Shown one piece after another: positions 12,500 to 22,672 of a stretch of DNA of 64,000 nucleotides. The translations under genes and the position numbers were made by a program. This DNA is from Hygrocybe punicea (lineage: Eukaryota; Basidiomycota; Agaricomycetes; Agaricales; Hygrophoraceae): NCBI GenBank assembly GCA_963556145.1, contig OY744469.1, positions 1,736,001-1,800,000 of the forward strand, in the 5' to 3' direction. The notes beneath the pieces are model-generated. The model saw only the letters and a list, made by a program, of their open reading frames with translations. It did not search any database and was not told the origin of the DNA. Positions within the stretch are counted from its first letter, which is position 1. Every line of letters starts with the position of its first letter.

Positions 12500-13560
12500 G
12501 GGTTGGCCGACCCACTGGGATATATTGGCTGCTCATCAGGCATGGGTTGGCCGACCGTCTGCCATATATTGGCCGACACTCTGCCATATATTGGCTTCCC
12601 CTCAGGCATGGGTTGGCTGACCATCTGCCATATATTGGCTGCCCATCAGACGTGGGTTGGCCGACCGTCTGCCATATATTGGCTTCCCATCAGGCATGGG
12701 TTGGCCGACCCAACTGGATATATTGGTCGCCCATCAGACATGGGTTGGCCGACCCTCTGGGATATATTGGCTGCCCATCAGGCATGGGTTGGCCGACCGT
12801 TTGCCATATATTGGCTTCTCATCAGGCATGGGTTGGCCGACCGTCTGCCATATATTGGCCGACACTCTGCCATATATTGGCTTCCCCTCAGGCATGGGTT
12901 GGCTGACCATCTGCCATATATTGGCTGCCCATCAGACGTGGGTTGGCCGACCGTCTGCCATATATTGGCTGCCCATCAGGCATGGGTTGGCTGACCCACT
13001 GGCTATTTTGGTTGGCCATAAAGCATGGGTTGGCCGACCTAACCGGATATATTGACTGGCCATCAGGCATGGGTTTGCCAACCCATTTGAATATATGGGC
13101 TGGCTAATAGACATGGGTTGGCCAACCGAACTGGATATATTGGCTGCCCATCAGATGTGGGTTGGCCGACCCACTGGTTATATTAGCTGGCCATCAAGCA
13201 TGAGTTGGTTGACCCTTTGCCATATATTGGCTGCCCATCAGATGTGGGTTGGCCAACCATCTTACATATTTTGGCTGACTATCAGGCATGGGTTGGCCGA
13301 CCCACTGGATGTATTGGCTGGCCATCAAGCATGAGTTGGCCGACCTACTGACATGTATGGGCATCCCATCAAGCATGGGTTCACCAACCAGCAGGGATAT
13401 TTGGGTTGGCCAGAAAGCATGGGTTGGCCCCTCTGGCAGATATTGACTAGCCATCAGGCCTACGTTGGCAGCCGAGAAATGTGGTTGACCAGCAATCCAT
13501 TGACTGGCCAGTCAGCATGGGTTGACCAACAGTGTGGGGTACATTGGCCAGTCAACTAAT
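12500..13560 (+). repeat. Left palindromic array, 42-46 bp period
   Basis: About 21 units carry a GGGTTGGCCGACC-type box followed by CTGCCATATATTGGCTGCCC and CATCAGGCATG. Spacing is mostly 42-46 bases, with some 65-base units containing an extra CCATATATTGGCC. Frames running through it translate as repeated WVGRPSAIYWLP and are artefacts of the array. Confidence 0.9.
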
Positions 13561-13840
13561 GGTCCTTGACCTACCATGGAACCACATCTTGTGGAAATTT
13601 GTTCATACTGGTATATATTTTGCCCCACCAACATGAGCTGGTTTTCACCAGAGGTGGTCATATCATCTAGCCAATAGGTGTGACTGGGCAATCTGGGAGA
13701 CTTAGCTTGTCTGGTCAATTTTCAGACAACCAAATACTTGACAAGATGCTCATTCAATCAAGTAAGATTCTTTTATGTATTTTCATCTTCAGAAGATGTC
13801 TGAATATTATTTCCGTGCACCGCCCAACTTTTCTGCCAGT

Positions 13841-13860
13841 GACTTAGGGTTAGGGTTAGA
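13841..13860 (+). repeat. Interstitial telomere-like motif, left arm
   Basis: The sequence reads GACTTAGGGTTAGGGTTAGA, about two and a half TTAGGG units. It lies at the inner edge of the left arm and is mirrored at 17494 on the other arm. Confidence 0.8.
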
Positions 13861-14429
13861 GGCACTAAAATTCAATAAATACTCTATGCTCGCCAATGAT
13901 ACTTCACATTACATACAATCATCCAATAAAGTACAACAAATCGAAATAACCAATTTGAGTGTGAAAAGAACACAGAAAACTTAGTTTCAAAGAAAAGTCA
14001 TTCAGTCTCAATCTCAAAGGAGGACCTCTTCTCCTTCCTGATTAAGACTGACTGACAACGTCCAAAATGTTTCTAATACATAACCATTGTGGGACAATGA
14101 AAACAAAACACAATACAAAATATTGAGACAAATAAAAGACATCACATGTTGTGTCACACATGTGTCACAATATGGGATGATGTCACGCTGGGCGCCCGGC
14201 GTGACATCACATGTTGTGACACATTGTGACATATCACGTGTTGACATGCTTTGTTGATCATCATGTGATACACGCGTTCAGGCAAGTGGCAAGTCATTTA
14301 TGTATTCTTCACAGGTTAGAAATTCAACAAAGACGTGTCCTAACTTTCAAGCCAAGTCCGAGGGCCAGAGGCAGTCATTTATGTATTCTACATATCTACA
14401 AAATAAAACAAGGAAGGTGACATTCTCAT

Positions 14430-14750
14430 CTCGTATCACCTGTCACTTGTCCTCTTCCACATCCGCTGCTGCTCCCCCTGCCATGACCAGTGCCAGTGCC
14501 GGCTGCTGCTACCGTTCCCAGCCCTGGTCCCGCTCCTGCTGCCATCCCCAGTCCCGCTGCTGTTGCTGTTCCCGGCCCCGCTTACGTTGCTGCTGCCATT
14601 CTCAGCCACTGCCGGTACCGTGGCTGCTGCCCCTGGTGCAGCTGCCACTGCTGTTGCTGCTGCTGCCCCCATTGCCGTCCTCATCCTTGTCATTGTGGTT
14701 TCCGCTGCCGCCGTTTCTGTTGTGGCTGCTGGTGTCCTGTTGCTGTTGTC

Positions 14751-14788
<38 letters not shown>

Positions 14789-14799
14789 GCTGCTGTTGC

Positions 14800-14837
<38 letters not shown>

Positions 14838-16200
14838 TCTGCTGCTGCTGCTGCTGCTGCTCCCATTGCCACTGCCTTTCCCGCTGCTGCTGCCGTTCCC
14901 GGTCCCGCTTCTGCTGCCATTGCCATTCCCGGTCCCGCTTACATTGCTGCTGCCATTCCCAGCCGCTGCCGGTACTGTTGCTGCTGCTGGTGCCGCTGCT
15001 GCTGCTGCTGCTTCTGTTGCCACTGTTGCCATCCCCGTTCTCGTCATTGTCATTCCCATCCCCGCTGTTGCTGCCGTTCTTGGTCCTGGTCCCGCTGCTG
15101 CTGTTCCCCGCTGTTGCCATTCTCGGTCCTGGTCCTGCTGCCGCTGTCGTTCCCAACCCCACTGCTGCTGCCATTCCAGGTCCCGCTGCTGGTGCTGCCA
15201 TTGCCATTGCTTCCTGCTGCCGCTGCCATTGCTGCCGTTGTTCCCCAGTTTTTTCTCAGCTGTCAATTTGTCCCTGATAACCTCGCGAACGCCCCACCCA
15301 CATCAATTGACGCAAAGGTGCGTGGTCGCAAGGTGACTTTGGGCCGTCTACTTCCTCCCCATCCTCGTCCTCGCTGTCCTCGCTGTCTTCGTTGTCCATC
15401 GTTCGTTTCCCCCGTCCCCATGCCCATACTCGCTGTCGTCCTTGTCCTTGTTGTCCTTGTCCCCATCGTCTTCGCCCCCTCCGCCCTCGACCTTGTCCTC
15501 GTCCCCCTTGTACTTATTGTCCTTGCCCTTGTCGTCCCCATCCTTGCCAGCTCCGTGCTTGTCGTCCCCGTGCTTGTCATTGTTGCCCTCATGTTTGCCG
15601 TCCCATCCTCACCGTTTCCATCTTCGTCGTCCCCATTGCGGTCGTCCTTGTGGTCCCAGCTTTGTGGTCATCGTCGTCCCATTCCCCCATCCCAGTGGTC
15701 CTCGTTTCCGTTGTCCGTTGTCCCCGTTCCCGTTCCTGTGCCTGTCCTCCTTGCCATCCTCGTCTTCGTTCCCCCTGTCCGTTGTCGTCTTCCCGTTGTC
15801 GTGGTTCCCATTCACTTTGTTGTCGTTCCCGTCCCCGCTCTCGTCGTTCCCGTCCCCGCTCTCGTCGTTCCCGTCCCCGCTCTCATCGTTCCCGTCCCCG
15901 TCGTTGGTGTTCCTGTCCCCGTCGTCATTCTCGCCATCTCCGTCCTCGTCGTTGCAGTCCTCGTTCTCGTCGTTCCCATTCCCATTCTCGTGGTTCCCGC
16001 CCCCCTGCCGTTGCTGGTCCATGTTGTCATTGTTGCCATCGCCATTGTTGCCGTGCCGGGCCTTGTTCGACCTCACCAGGTGGCCGTTCCCAAACCCGTC
16101 GCGTTCGCGGTGCCATCCATGCCGTTCTCTGTTATGGGGGTCGCGTCATTGGCTTCAATTGCTGTTGGTGTGACAGTTGTCGCGGTCGTCTGACGCGACG
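14430..16200. repeat. GC-rich trinucleotide and GTCCCC-type microsatellite block
   Basis: 14500-15240 is dominated by CTG/GCT/CCG triplets. 15360-16060 is dominated by degenerate GTCCCCGTCGTC words. Long open frames exist on both strands (plus frames of up to 567 codons of Cys/Ala/Leu/Pro/Val runs, minus frames of Ser/Asn/Gly/Gln runs) simply because stop codons are excluded by the repeat. I do not treat them as genes. The shared dyad at 15281 sits between the two repeat types. Confidence 0.8.
15281..15333. other. Shared internal dyad, copy 1
   Basis: CCTCGC, 15 bases, ATCAATTGAC, 16 bases, GCAAGG. The right half-site differs from GCGAGG at one base. The same layout occurs at 22045, 41582 and 44606 in otherwise unrelated elements. 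Confidence 0.8.
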
Positions 16201-16762
16201 TTGCCGGAAAAGGCCTAAAAACCATGTGGAATTAGTTAGTAGAGTAAACAAAAGAAACATAAAATGAAAACTTAGCGTGCTTTGCTTCTACACCGGTTGC
16301 CCATCGAAGTCGAGATAAAGAGCAACACGTCGTACCGGTCCTCGTTGCTGTCCCTGTTGTTGTCGTTCCGGTCCCATTGTCTTTGTTGCCGTTCCCGCTG
16401 CCGTCGTACCGGTCCCCATTGTCAATGTTCCTGTCCCCGTTCACGTCGTTCTGGTCCCTGTTCTTGTTGTTCCGGTCCCCGTTCTTGTTGTTGCGGTCCA
16501 GGTTCTCGTCCACATGGCCATTCCCATCCCTGTCGCATTCACGGTCGTCGTCCGTGTCATTCTGTTATGGGCGTCTCGTCGTTGGCCTCCATCCTGGCGT
16601 TGCTGTTGGTGTGGCATTTGTCGCGGTCGTCTGACGCGACGTTGCCGGAAAAGACCTAAAAACTACGTGTAATTAGTTAGTAGAGTAAACAAAGAAACAT
16701 AAAACGAAGACTTAGCGTGGTGTTCTTCTACACCGTTTGCCCATCGAGGTCAAGACGAAGAG
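16120..16762 (+). repeat. Direct duplication of about 205 bp, two copies
   Basis: 16120-16325 and 16555-16762 share GTTATGGG..GTCG, TCGCGGTCGTCTGACGCGAC, a TTGCCGGAAAAG block, TTAGTTAGTAGAGTAAACAA and TTTGCCCATCGAGGTCAAGA-like ends. About 230 bases of GTTCCGGTCCCC-type repeat separate them. Confidence 0.75.
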
Positions 16763-16769
16763 TGATGTG

Positions 16770-17475
16770 GCTTGAACTCGCGCGAGAATTTCAACCAGTG
16801 TTTGCCGATTTCCCAAACGGGGCCGAATTGCCATATTGGTACAGGTGGCTGGATTTTCTTAATGCTATTACATGCTGTATAACAGCTCAATGGCCAGGGC
16901 AAGACCCTGCAGGGATGTAAGTATACCATACCCTCAAGTAGGGTAAATTTTGTATTTTATTTCATTCTACAGAGAGAGCTATTCACAGTTTATTTGAGCC
17001 CTCTGCCAAAATTGGACCCTTAAACACTCAACTTTGCGAGTACTCATCTAGAAAATCTAAAATTAATTCTAGCAATACTAGGTGAAGCATACATCATTGT
17101 CACAATAAGTGCCTGGCAGCTAGTACTCCAGGAAATGTGCTGTAGCCAACAAATGGTAAAGCTGTGAGTTGCATGACTTGAATCCAAATAACGGAACTTT
17201 TGATTGACCAGCCAATAATGCGAAGTTCCAAACACATTTTGGCTACAGCACATTTCCTGGAGTACGATGTATTGTATTTTTTGTTTTGTTTGTATTTTCA
17301 TGGCATCTTTGTTAGGTTTTCGAAAATTGACATTATTTCTCCGGTCAGTCATTCTTGATCAAGACTGGATGACTTTTCTCTCTAGCTTCATTTGCATTTC
17401 TGTCTTTTTGTTTTCGAATTAGGTGTTCATGTCATTGTAATTGTAGATACATAATGTTATGTGGATGTGAACAAT
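16770..17475. other. Unassigned interior of the inverted-arm element
   Basis: AT-richer than the flanking block. It contains a local inverted pair (CAGGAAATGTGCTGTAGCCA near 17128 against TGGCTACAGCACATTTCCTG near 17238). No gene was recognised. Confidence 0.4.
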
Positions 17476-17493
17476 TTATTGAATTTTCTAACA

Positions 17494-17511
17494 CCTAACC
17501 CTAACCCTAAG
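17494..17511 (-). repeat. Interstitial telomere-like motif, right arm
   Basis: CCTAACCCTAACCCTAAG is the mirror of 13841-13860. The adjoining TTTATTGAATTTT also mirrors the left arm, so the motif belongs to the inverted arms and not to a chance insertion. Confidence 0.8.
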
Positions 17512-17809
17512 TTGCTATGTTAGGAAACACCTTGAAGTGTGATGGAACTGATGTTGATATATCTTGTCCAAACTAGAATATTTGACTCCATGAGAAGAAT
17601 ATTACTGGATTGAACCAGCCACTTATGACTTATTTGATGGTTGTGGAATTGGGCCATAATGAGCAAACAAGATCAGTCTCTCTGTTCACTGAGTGAGATC
17701 TACTAGCTAACTAAAATGTAAAGAGTGATTTACACTAGACCAAGGCAGTTCCTAGAATGAAGTAATGTAAGACACAGGAATTTGCTGCATGGTGAATAGT
17801 TGCTAGCCA

Positions 17810-18880
17810 ACCCATCCTTGATGACCAGCCATATGACCCTGCTGCTTAGCCGACCCAGGCTCTATAGCCAGTGAATATATCCAGTGGATTGGCTGACCCT
17901 GGTCTGATGGCCAGCAAAAATATGGCAGTGGGTCGGCCAACCAACACAGCCAATACATCCAGTGGGTTGGCCAACCAACATGTGATGGGCAGCCAATATG
18001 TGGCAGACAGTCGGCCAACCCATGCCTGATGGGAAGCCAATATATCCCAGATGGTCGGTCAACCCATGTCTGATGGGCAGTCAATATATGGCAGATGGTC
18101 GGCCAACCCATGCCTGATGGGAAGCCAATATATGGCAGACGGTCGGCCAACCCACATCTGATGGGAAGCCAATATATGGCAGACGGTTGGCCAACCCACC
18201 TCTGATGGGCAGCCAATATATGGCAGACGGTCAGCCAACCCATGTCTGATGGGCGACCAATATATCCAGTTGGGTCGGCCAACCCATGCTTGATGGCCAG
18301 CCAAAATAGCCAGTGGGTCGGCCAACCCATGTCTGATGGACAGCCAAGATATGGCAGATGGTCGGCCAACCCATGTCTGCTGGGCAGCCAATATTTGGCA
18401 GACGGTCGGCCAACCCATGCCTGATGGGAAGCCAATATATGGCAGACAGTCGGCCAACCCATGTCTGATGGGCAGCCAATATATGGCAGACGGTCGGCCA
18501 ACCCACATCTGCTGGGCAGTCAATATTTGGCAGATGGTCGGCCAACCCATGCCTGATGGGCAGCCAATATAATCCAATGTGTCAGCCAACCCACCTCTGA
18601 TGGGAAGCCAATATATGGCAGACGGTCGGCCAACCCACGTCTGATGGGCAGCCAATATATGGCAGACGGTCGACCAACCCACGTCTGTTGGGCAGCCAAT
18701 ATTTGGCAGATGGTCGGCCAACCCATGCCTGATGGGCAGCCAATATAATCCAATGTGTCAGCCAACCCACCTCTGATGGGAAGCCAATATATGGCAGACG
18801 GTCGGCCAACCCATGCCTGATGAGCAGCCAATATATCCCAGTGGGTCAGCCAACCCACGTCTGATGGCAAGCTGAAACCC
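17810..18880 (-). repeat. Right palindromic array, inverted copy of the left array
   Basis: About 20 units of GGTCGGCCAACCCA with CTGATGGGCAGCCAATATATG and GGCAGACG spacers, in reverse orientation to 12500-13560 and with the same 42-46 base rhythm. Minus-strand frames through it are artefacts. Confidence 0.9.
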
Positions 18881-19060
18881 CCACCAGGTTTGGGGGAAAT
18901 ATCCCCTGGTTGGCCAACCCACTCAGGCTGGCCAGCTGTATGCCTCGGCCAAGCCATCTGCCTTGGGAAAAGATATTGGTCGGCTGAGGTTGGCTGGCCC
19001 ACTTCAAGTGGGAAATGTCCATCTCGGCTGACCCATGTTTCATGGAAAAGATACGCTGAA

Positions 19061-19367
19061 AGGGCTCTCTTTGGGAGGCGGTAGAGTGTTCCATGAGGAT
19101 CGCCAGGAAGCTATACAGAAGTCAGCACAAAAAACTAGCCATTGAGAGAAGTTCTAACCTCAATGATGACAGATCCATCAGCAAGGTAAAACATAGGGTG
19201 TCGTTGTCTACCCATAAGTCGCACAATAAGTTTCTCCAGCCCACTGCTGTGACTGCAAGTGTTCAGTGAACGCTAACATAGATACTGGAGACACACTACT
19301 TGTATGCATGTTCAAATTTGTGACAATGTGAAAATTCGGTTGCAAAAAAAACTGTCACAAGTTCAAC
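19061..19367. other. No recognisable feature
   Basis: Spacer between the inverted-arm element and the next gene. No motif or repeat was recognised. Confidence 0.4.
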
Positions 19368-21043
19368 GTGCAGTTGCATGCTTCCATGGTCCACTCCTGC
19401 TTGGGTTTCGCAAAGAACAACATCTGCTGTGGTTGCCGTCAATTTGTTGCTAACATTGACCATACCGTGAAAAGACCTAGTCTGAAGACATGCAGGGATT
19501 GTTGCCACTCTGAAGCCTGTCACCGCGTCCCAACTCAGCCTGCCCACAAAGAACAGTCGGCCTCTAAGATGCCAGCTGTAACTCAGAAACTAGGTAATCA
19601 ACCTAGGAATGGGAGGGTCAGCAACAGCAGTAGAAAGGTTGTGGTGAATGCCTCATCTTCAGTACGTACAGGTGCCGAGAGGGTGCCAAGAATTCGACAC
19701 TGACAGCTTTGCAGATTCCTTCTGGTATGACCAGCAAAGGCCCGACGTTGAAGCTAGTAAATGTTGGCACTGTTGTCATGGTCCCATGTGGTCTAGATGT
19801 AAGATGACCATTTCGGTAACAGGATATACTGATCCAGTTTACCAGTCGAACGGTGAATTGGTTTGGTCGAAAAGCCCTAGCATGCATCAATTAGAGAAGT
19901 ATATGCAGTCTTCCCTTGCTGTAGATCATGATGGGGACAAAGACCTCGAATTTGGGTTGGGTTGGGACCAGAGTGCGCTTGACAACTGGTTGCGCCGGTT
20001 ATTACCCAAACCATTTAAATGGCTTGATGCGCGTTTTGGTCGGCCAGAGACAGGGAAATTTCACTGGGTCCTGCTACCAAAGAATCATTCCAACCTATTC
20101 GTTGTCCAAAGGGATGTCACAACAGGCACCCAATTATCAGCTGTCAAGGGTACCACTGGCCGCAAGTTTACGGATTACTCTGTTCAAATTGGTTAGTGTT
20201 AGGATGCAGGAGTTTCGAGTTGCTAACATCCTTCTCAAAAGCTTCTCATCACGGTATACCGAAATCTGTATACTCCAATTGGGTTGTTGCCATACAACAT
20301 GCACTGGATGGGCAGAGCGAACAGGAGACAACCGATGACGGCTTAGGATCTACAGCCAACATGAGCAAAACGGTCAAAAAAACACGTAATACAGTCAAAA
20401 AAGAAGCTGGCAGTGAAAGTGATTCAGACTCTAAGTACACCCTCTCCGACTTGCTTCACAACACACCAAAGGCAACTTCTCTGGATTCTGAAAGTGAATC
20501 TGAGCCAGAGTCAGTCAGTTTCAGCGACTGCACTCCAGTTACCCCTGGATGCAAGAGAGCGGGTATCATTGTTGGCACATTTTCCATCTTCATGACAGTG
20601 AATTGCTAGTCTGACTTGTGAGACTTAGTTTCTGACTCTCAGGTGCAAACCATCAGTGACGACAGCAGTTCCGACAAAGAAGAGATCTCCACATCTGCCC
20701 ATAACCCTCCCACTGGGAGGAAACGCATTGATTCCTCCAAGACAGATCAGGATGTACAATTGAAGCGACAAAAAGGTCAGCACCATCGGATCAGCCTGAG
20801 TGTCCACTGCATAATGAATCCCTCACCTATTTAGTACGAGTGTCTGTGAGTCCGCTGAACGACGGTCCTTCTACTTGGGAGGGTTTTGGTGTTGACGATG
20901 ATGTGTTGGATTATTTTACGGACTGGAGAACAATCAAAGATGGACCATCTTCCATCGCATCGTCGTCTGTGGCTTTACCCCCACCAATCAGCCGCACTGG
21001 TTTTACTATCCCTGGACGGCCCCAACACAATCCCTGGGAGTAG
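19368..21043 (+). CDS. Multicopy-type hypothetical protein, transposon-associated
   Basis: Exon-like frames in order are: a Cys-rich start with FAKNNICCGCRQF and KTCRDCCHSEACHR (19368-19700), then LRRLLPKPFKWLDARFGRP, KFHWVLLPKNHSNLFVVQRD and GRKFTDYSVQIG (19980-20195). A Ser/Asp/Glu-rich region with KKTRNTVKKE follows, then a C-terminal piece ending RTGFTIPGRPQHNPWE with its stop at 21041-21043. The central FHWVLL...GRK.DYS block resembles a hypothetical family I associate with many mushroom genomes, usually near transposons. Function unknown. The reading frame changes near 19640, 20200 and 20590, partly explained by introns. It ends just before the KDZ gene, which faces it from the opposite strand. 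Start and exons are uncertain. Confidence 0.5.
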
Positions 21044-21443
21044 TGTTGCAAATTGCTCAATGTCCACGACTGTTCTTTCTCATCAAGCCTTTTTCTTTTC
21101 ATCTTTTTCACCGTTGAACTCTTTTTTTTTTTTGCACCTTGACTCATCTTTCATTACCACCCCACACTCCTTTACCAAACCCCCACTCTGTCCAGTCATA
21201 TGATACAATGAATATTTTAATGTGATGCTTTCATGGGACATGATTGTGAAACATACACGTAAGATATTTGAAGCGCAGTTCCCAGACAACTGTTGCGGCG
21301 CAATCTGACGTTGAGCGCAATCGCCAAATAGCGCGGCACCAGTTCATAAGCTGCGGTGCAATTTACCGTTAATGACTGCGGCGCAATTTACCAAATACTG
21401 CGGCGCAAATGGCAGCGTCAGTTCACAACTTTATGGTTGCAGC

Positions 21444-22517
21444 TAGTGAACTGCAGGGGTACAGCGACCCGCCAGGTTTTTAGTCACGGGTTGCCACGGG
21501 TACGGGTACGGGTAGCCAAATCTGGACCCGGCCGAAACCCGTACCCGCGGCACAGGTCACGCGGGTTTATCACGAGTAGTGTCACGACCGCGTGACATCC
21601 GCTTTGCTCTCAACCAGCAACAGCGCCGGCAACAACAACGAGAACGGCAACAACTACGATGGGCAATGATGGGACATGGGGAGAAGGGCAGCGGGAGGGC
21701 GGTGCACCCACCCCCCCATTGCAGTAAGTAAGTGTTTTTTTTTTTTTTTCTTAGCGACTAATTACACAAACGACAACGACAGCAGTACCAACAATACACA
21801 CCCGACGAGGACGACAGGCGGCAAGGACGAGGGTGACAACGGCAGCCACCATCACCACTACGACGACAACGACAATCTACGGCCCAACAACAACAACATC
21901 AACAATGACCACCACGACCACCACAGCGACCACGACCACGACCACTAGCACAACCACTGGCACAACCACAACCACAACCACAACCACAACCGCGACCGCA
22001 AGTGCGACCGTGACGAAGGCCACCGCCATCCCACCACCAACGTACCTCGCAGATGCGCACCACCCCGTCAATTGACGTGGGCGCTGCAACCGCGAGGTAA
22101 CTGGGAGGATGGTGGTGTGCCCACCACCTGGTCGCGGCCAACCCACACCACCACGATGACCGGCCATCACCGCTGCCTCGGCCACCACCACTCTCCCCCT
22201 CCCCCTCTCCCATTCCCACACACACGCTCTTCCACTCCCACTCCCTCCACTTAAATAAACACTCTCCCCCTCCCCCTCTCCCATTCCCACACACATGCTC
22301 TTCCACTCCCACTCCCTCCATTTAAATAAAATTTGTAGTTTATTATATAATAATAATATATATTTGTTAAATTACAGTGGTGAACCCGCGGGCAAAACCC
22401 GCAGATAACCGTACCCGCTGTCACGGGTACGGGTATTGCTGGGTACGGGTACGGGTATTGCCGGGTATGGGTACGGGTCGACGAAAAAAACCCGCGGTAG
22501 ACCCGTGACATTCACTA
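21444..22517. mobile_element. Non-autonomous DNA element, 1,074 bp, 8 bp target duplication
   Basis: It is flanked by an exact GTTGCAGC duplication (21436-21443 and 22518-22525). The ends are TAGTGAACTG and, inverted, TAGTGAATGTC. Both ends carry clusters of CACGGGTACGGGTACGGGT-type repeats facing each other (21480-21560 and 22378-22500). The interior is low-complexity AAC/ACC triplets, the shared dyad at 22045 and a 70-base tandem duplication (ACTCTCCCCCTCCCCCTCTC...). There is no coding gene. The 8 bp duplication fits hAT or KDZ/Zisupton-type transposases. It sits inside GCGGCGCAA-rich sequence belonging to the KDZ element. Confidence 0.9.
22045..22097. other. Shared internal dyad, copy 2
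   Basis: CCTCGC, 16 bases, GTCAATTGAC, 15 bases, GCGAGG, all within the 21444-22517 element. The outer half-sites extend to TACCTCGC and GCGAGGTA, a longer palindrome. Confidence 0.85.
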
Positions 22518-22672
22518 GTTGCAGCACATTATTTTGGATAAACTGTGGCACGCAATTTCAGAAATTTGTTGCGCACACGGTAATTTGATGGTATACAAAA
22601 CAGCATTATATTGCTGTACAAACTTCTACATGTGGAAGAAAACAGTCATTCGTCAGTACAGAGAAGATCGGA

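Larger units (their letters stand above)
12230..19060. mobile_element. Large element with inverted arms of about 1.65 kb
   Basis: The left arm (12230-13890) and right arm (about 17475-19060) are inverted copies. Outermost both carry CAGCGTATCTTGTCCA-like and CACTTGAAGTGG blocks, then CCAGGGGATATTTCCCCCA and the conserved GGTGGGGGTTTCAGCTTGCC. Next comes a long array of palindromic GGTTGGCCGACC units. Innermost comes ACTTAGGGTTAGGGTTAG followed by AAAATTCAATAAAT. The interior of 3.6 kb has no transposase reading and contains a GC-rich microsatellite block with the shared dyad at 15281. A 60-base tandem duplication (12230/12290) marks the left outer end. No clean target duplication was found, so the exact ends are uncertain. 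It is probably a non-autonomous or composite DNA element. Confidence 0.65.

Noticed and set aside
12386..13055. Long frames translating to repeated WVGRPSAIYWLP units, also in reverse at 17803-18721
   Set aside because: The repeats come from the 42-46 bp DNA array, whose period preserves frame over short stretches. Frames exist in both directions.
12500..13560. CRISPR-like array
   Set aside because: Regular repeats with short spacers, but the spacers are themselves repeated, the genome is eukaryotic and the unit is a palindromic satellite.
14300..16267. Long open frames of 200-567 codons on both strands
   Set aside because: They are made of Cys/Leu/Ala or Ser/Asn/Gly runs forced by triplet repeats; overlapping frames on both strands are equally long and no splice or domain pattern is present.
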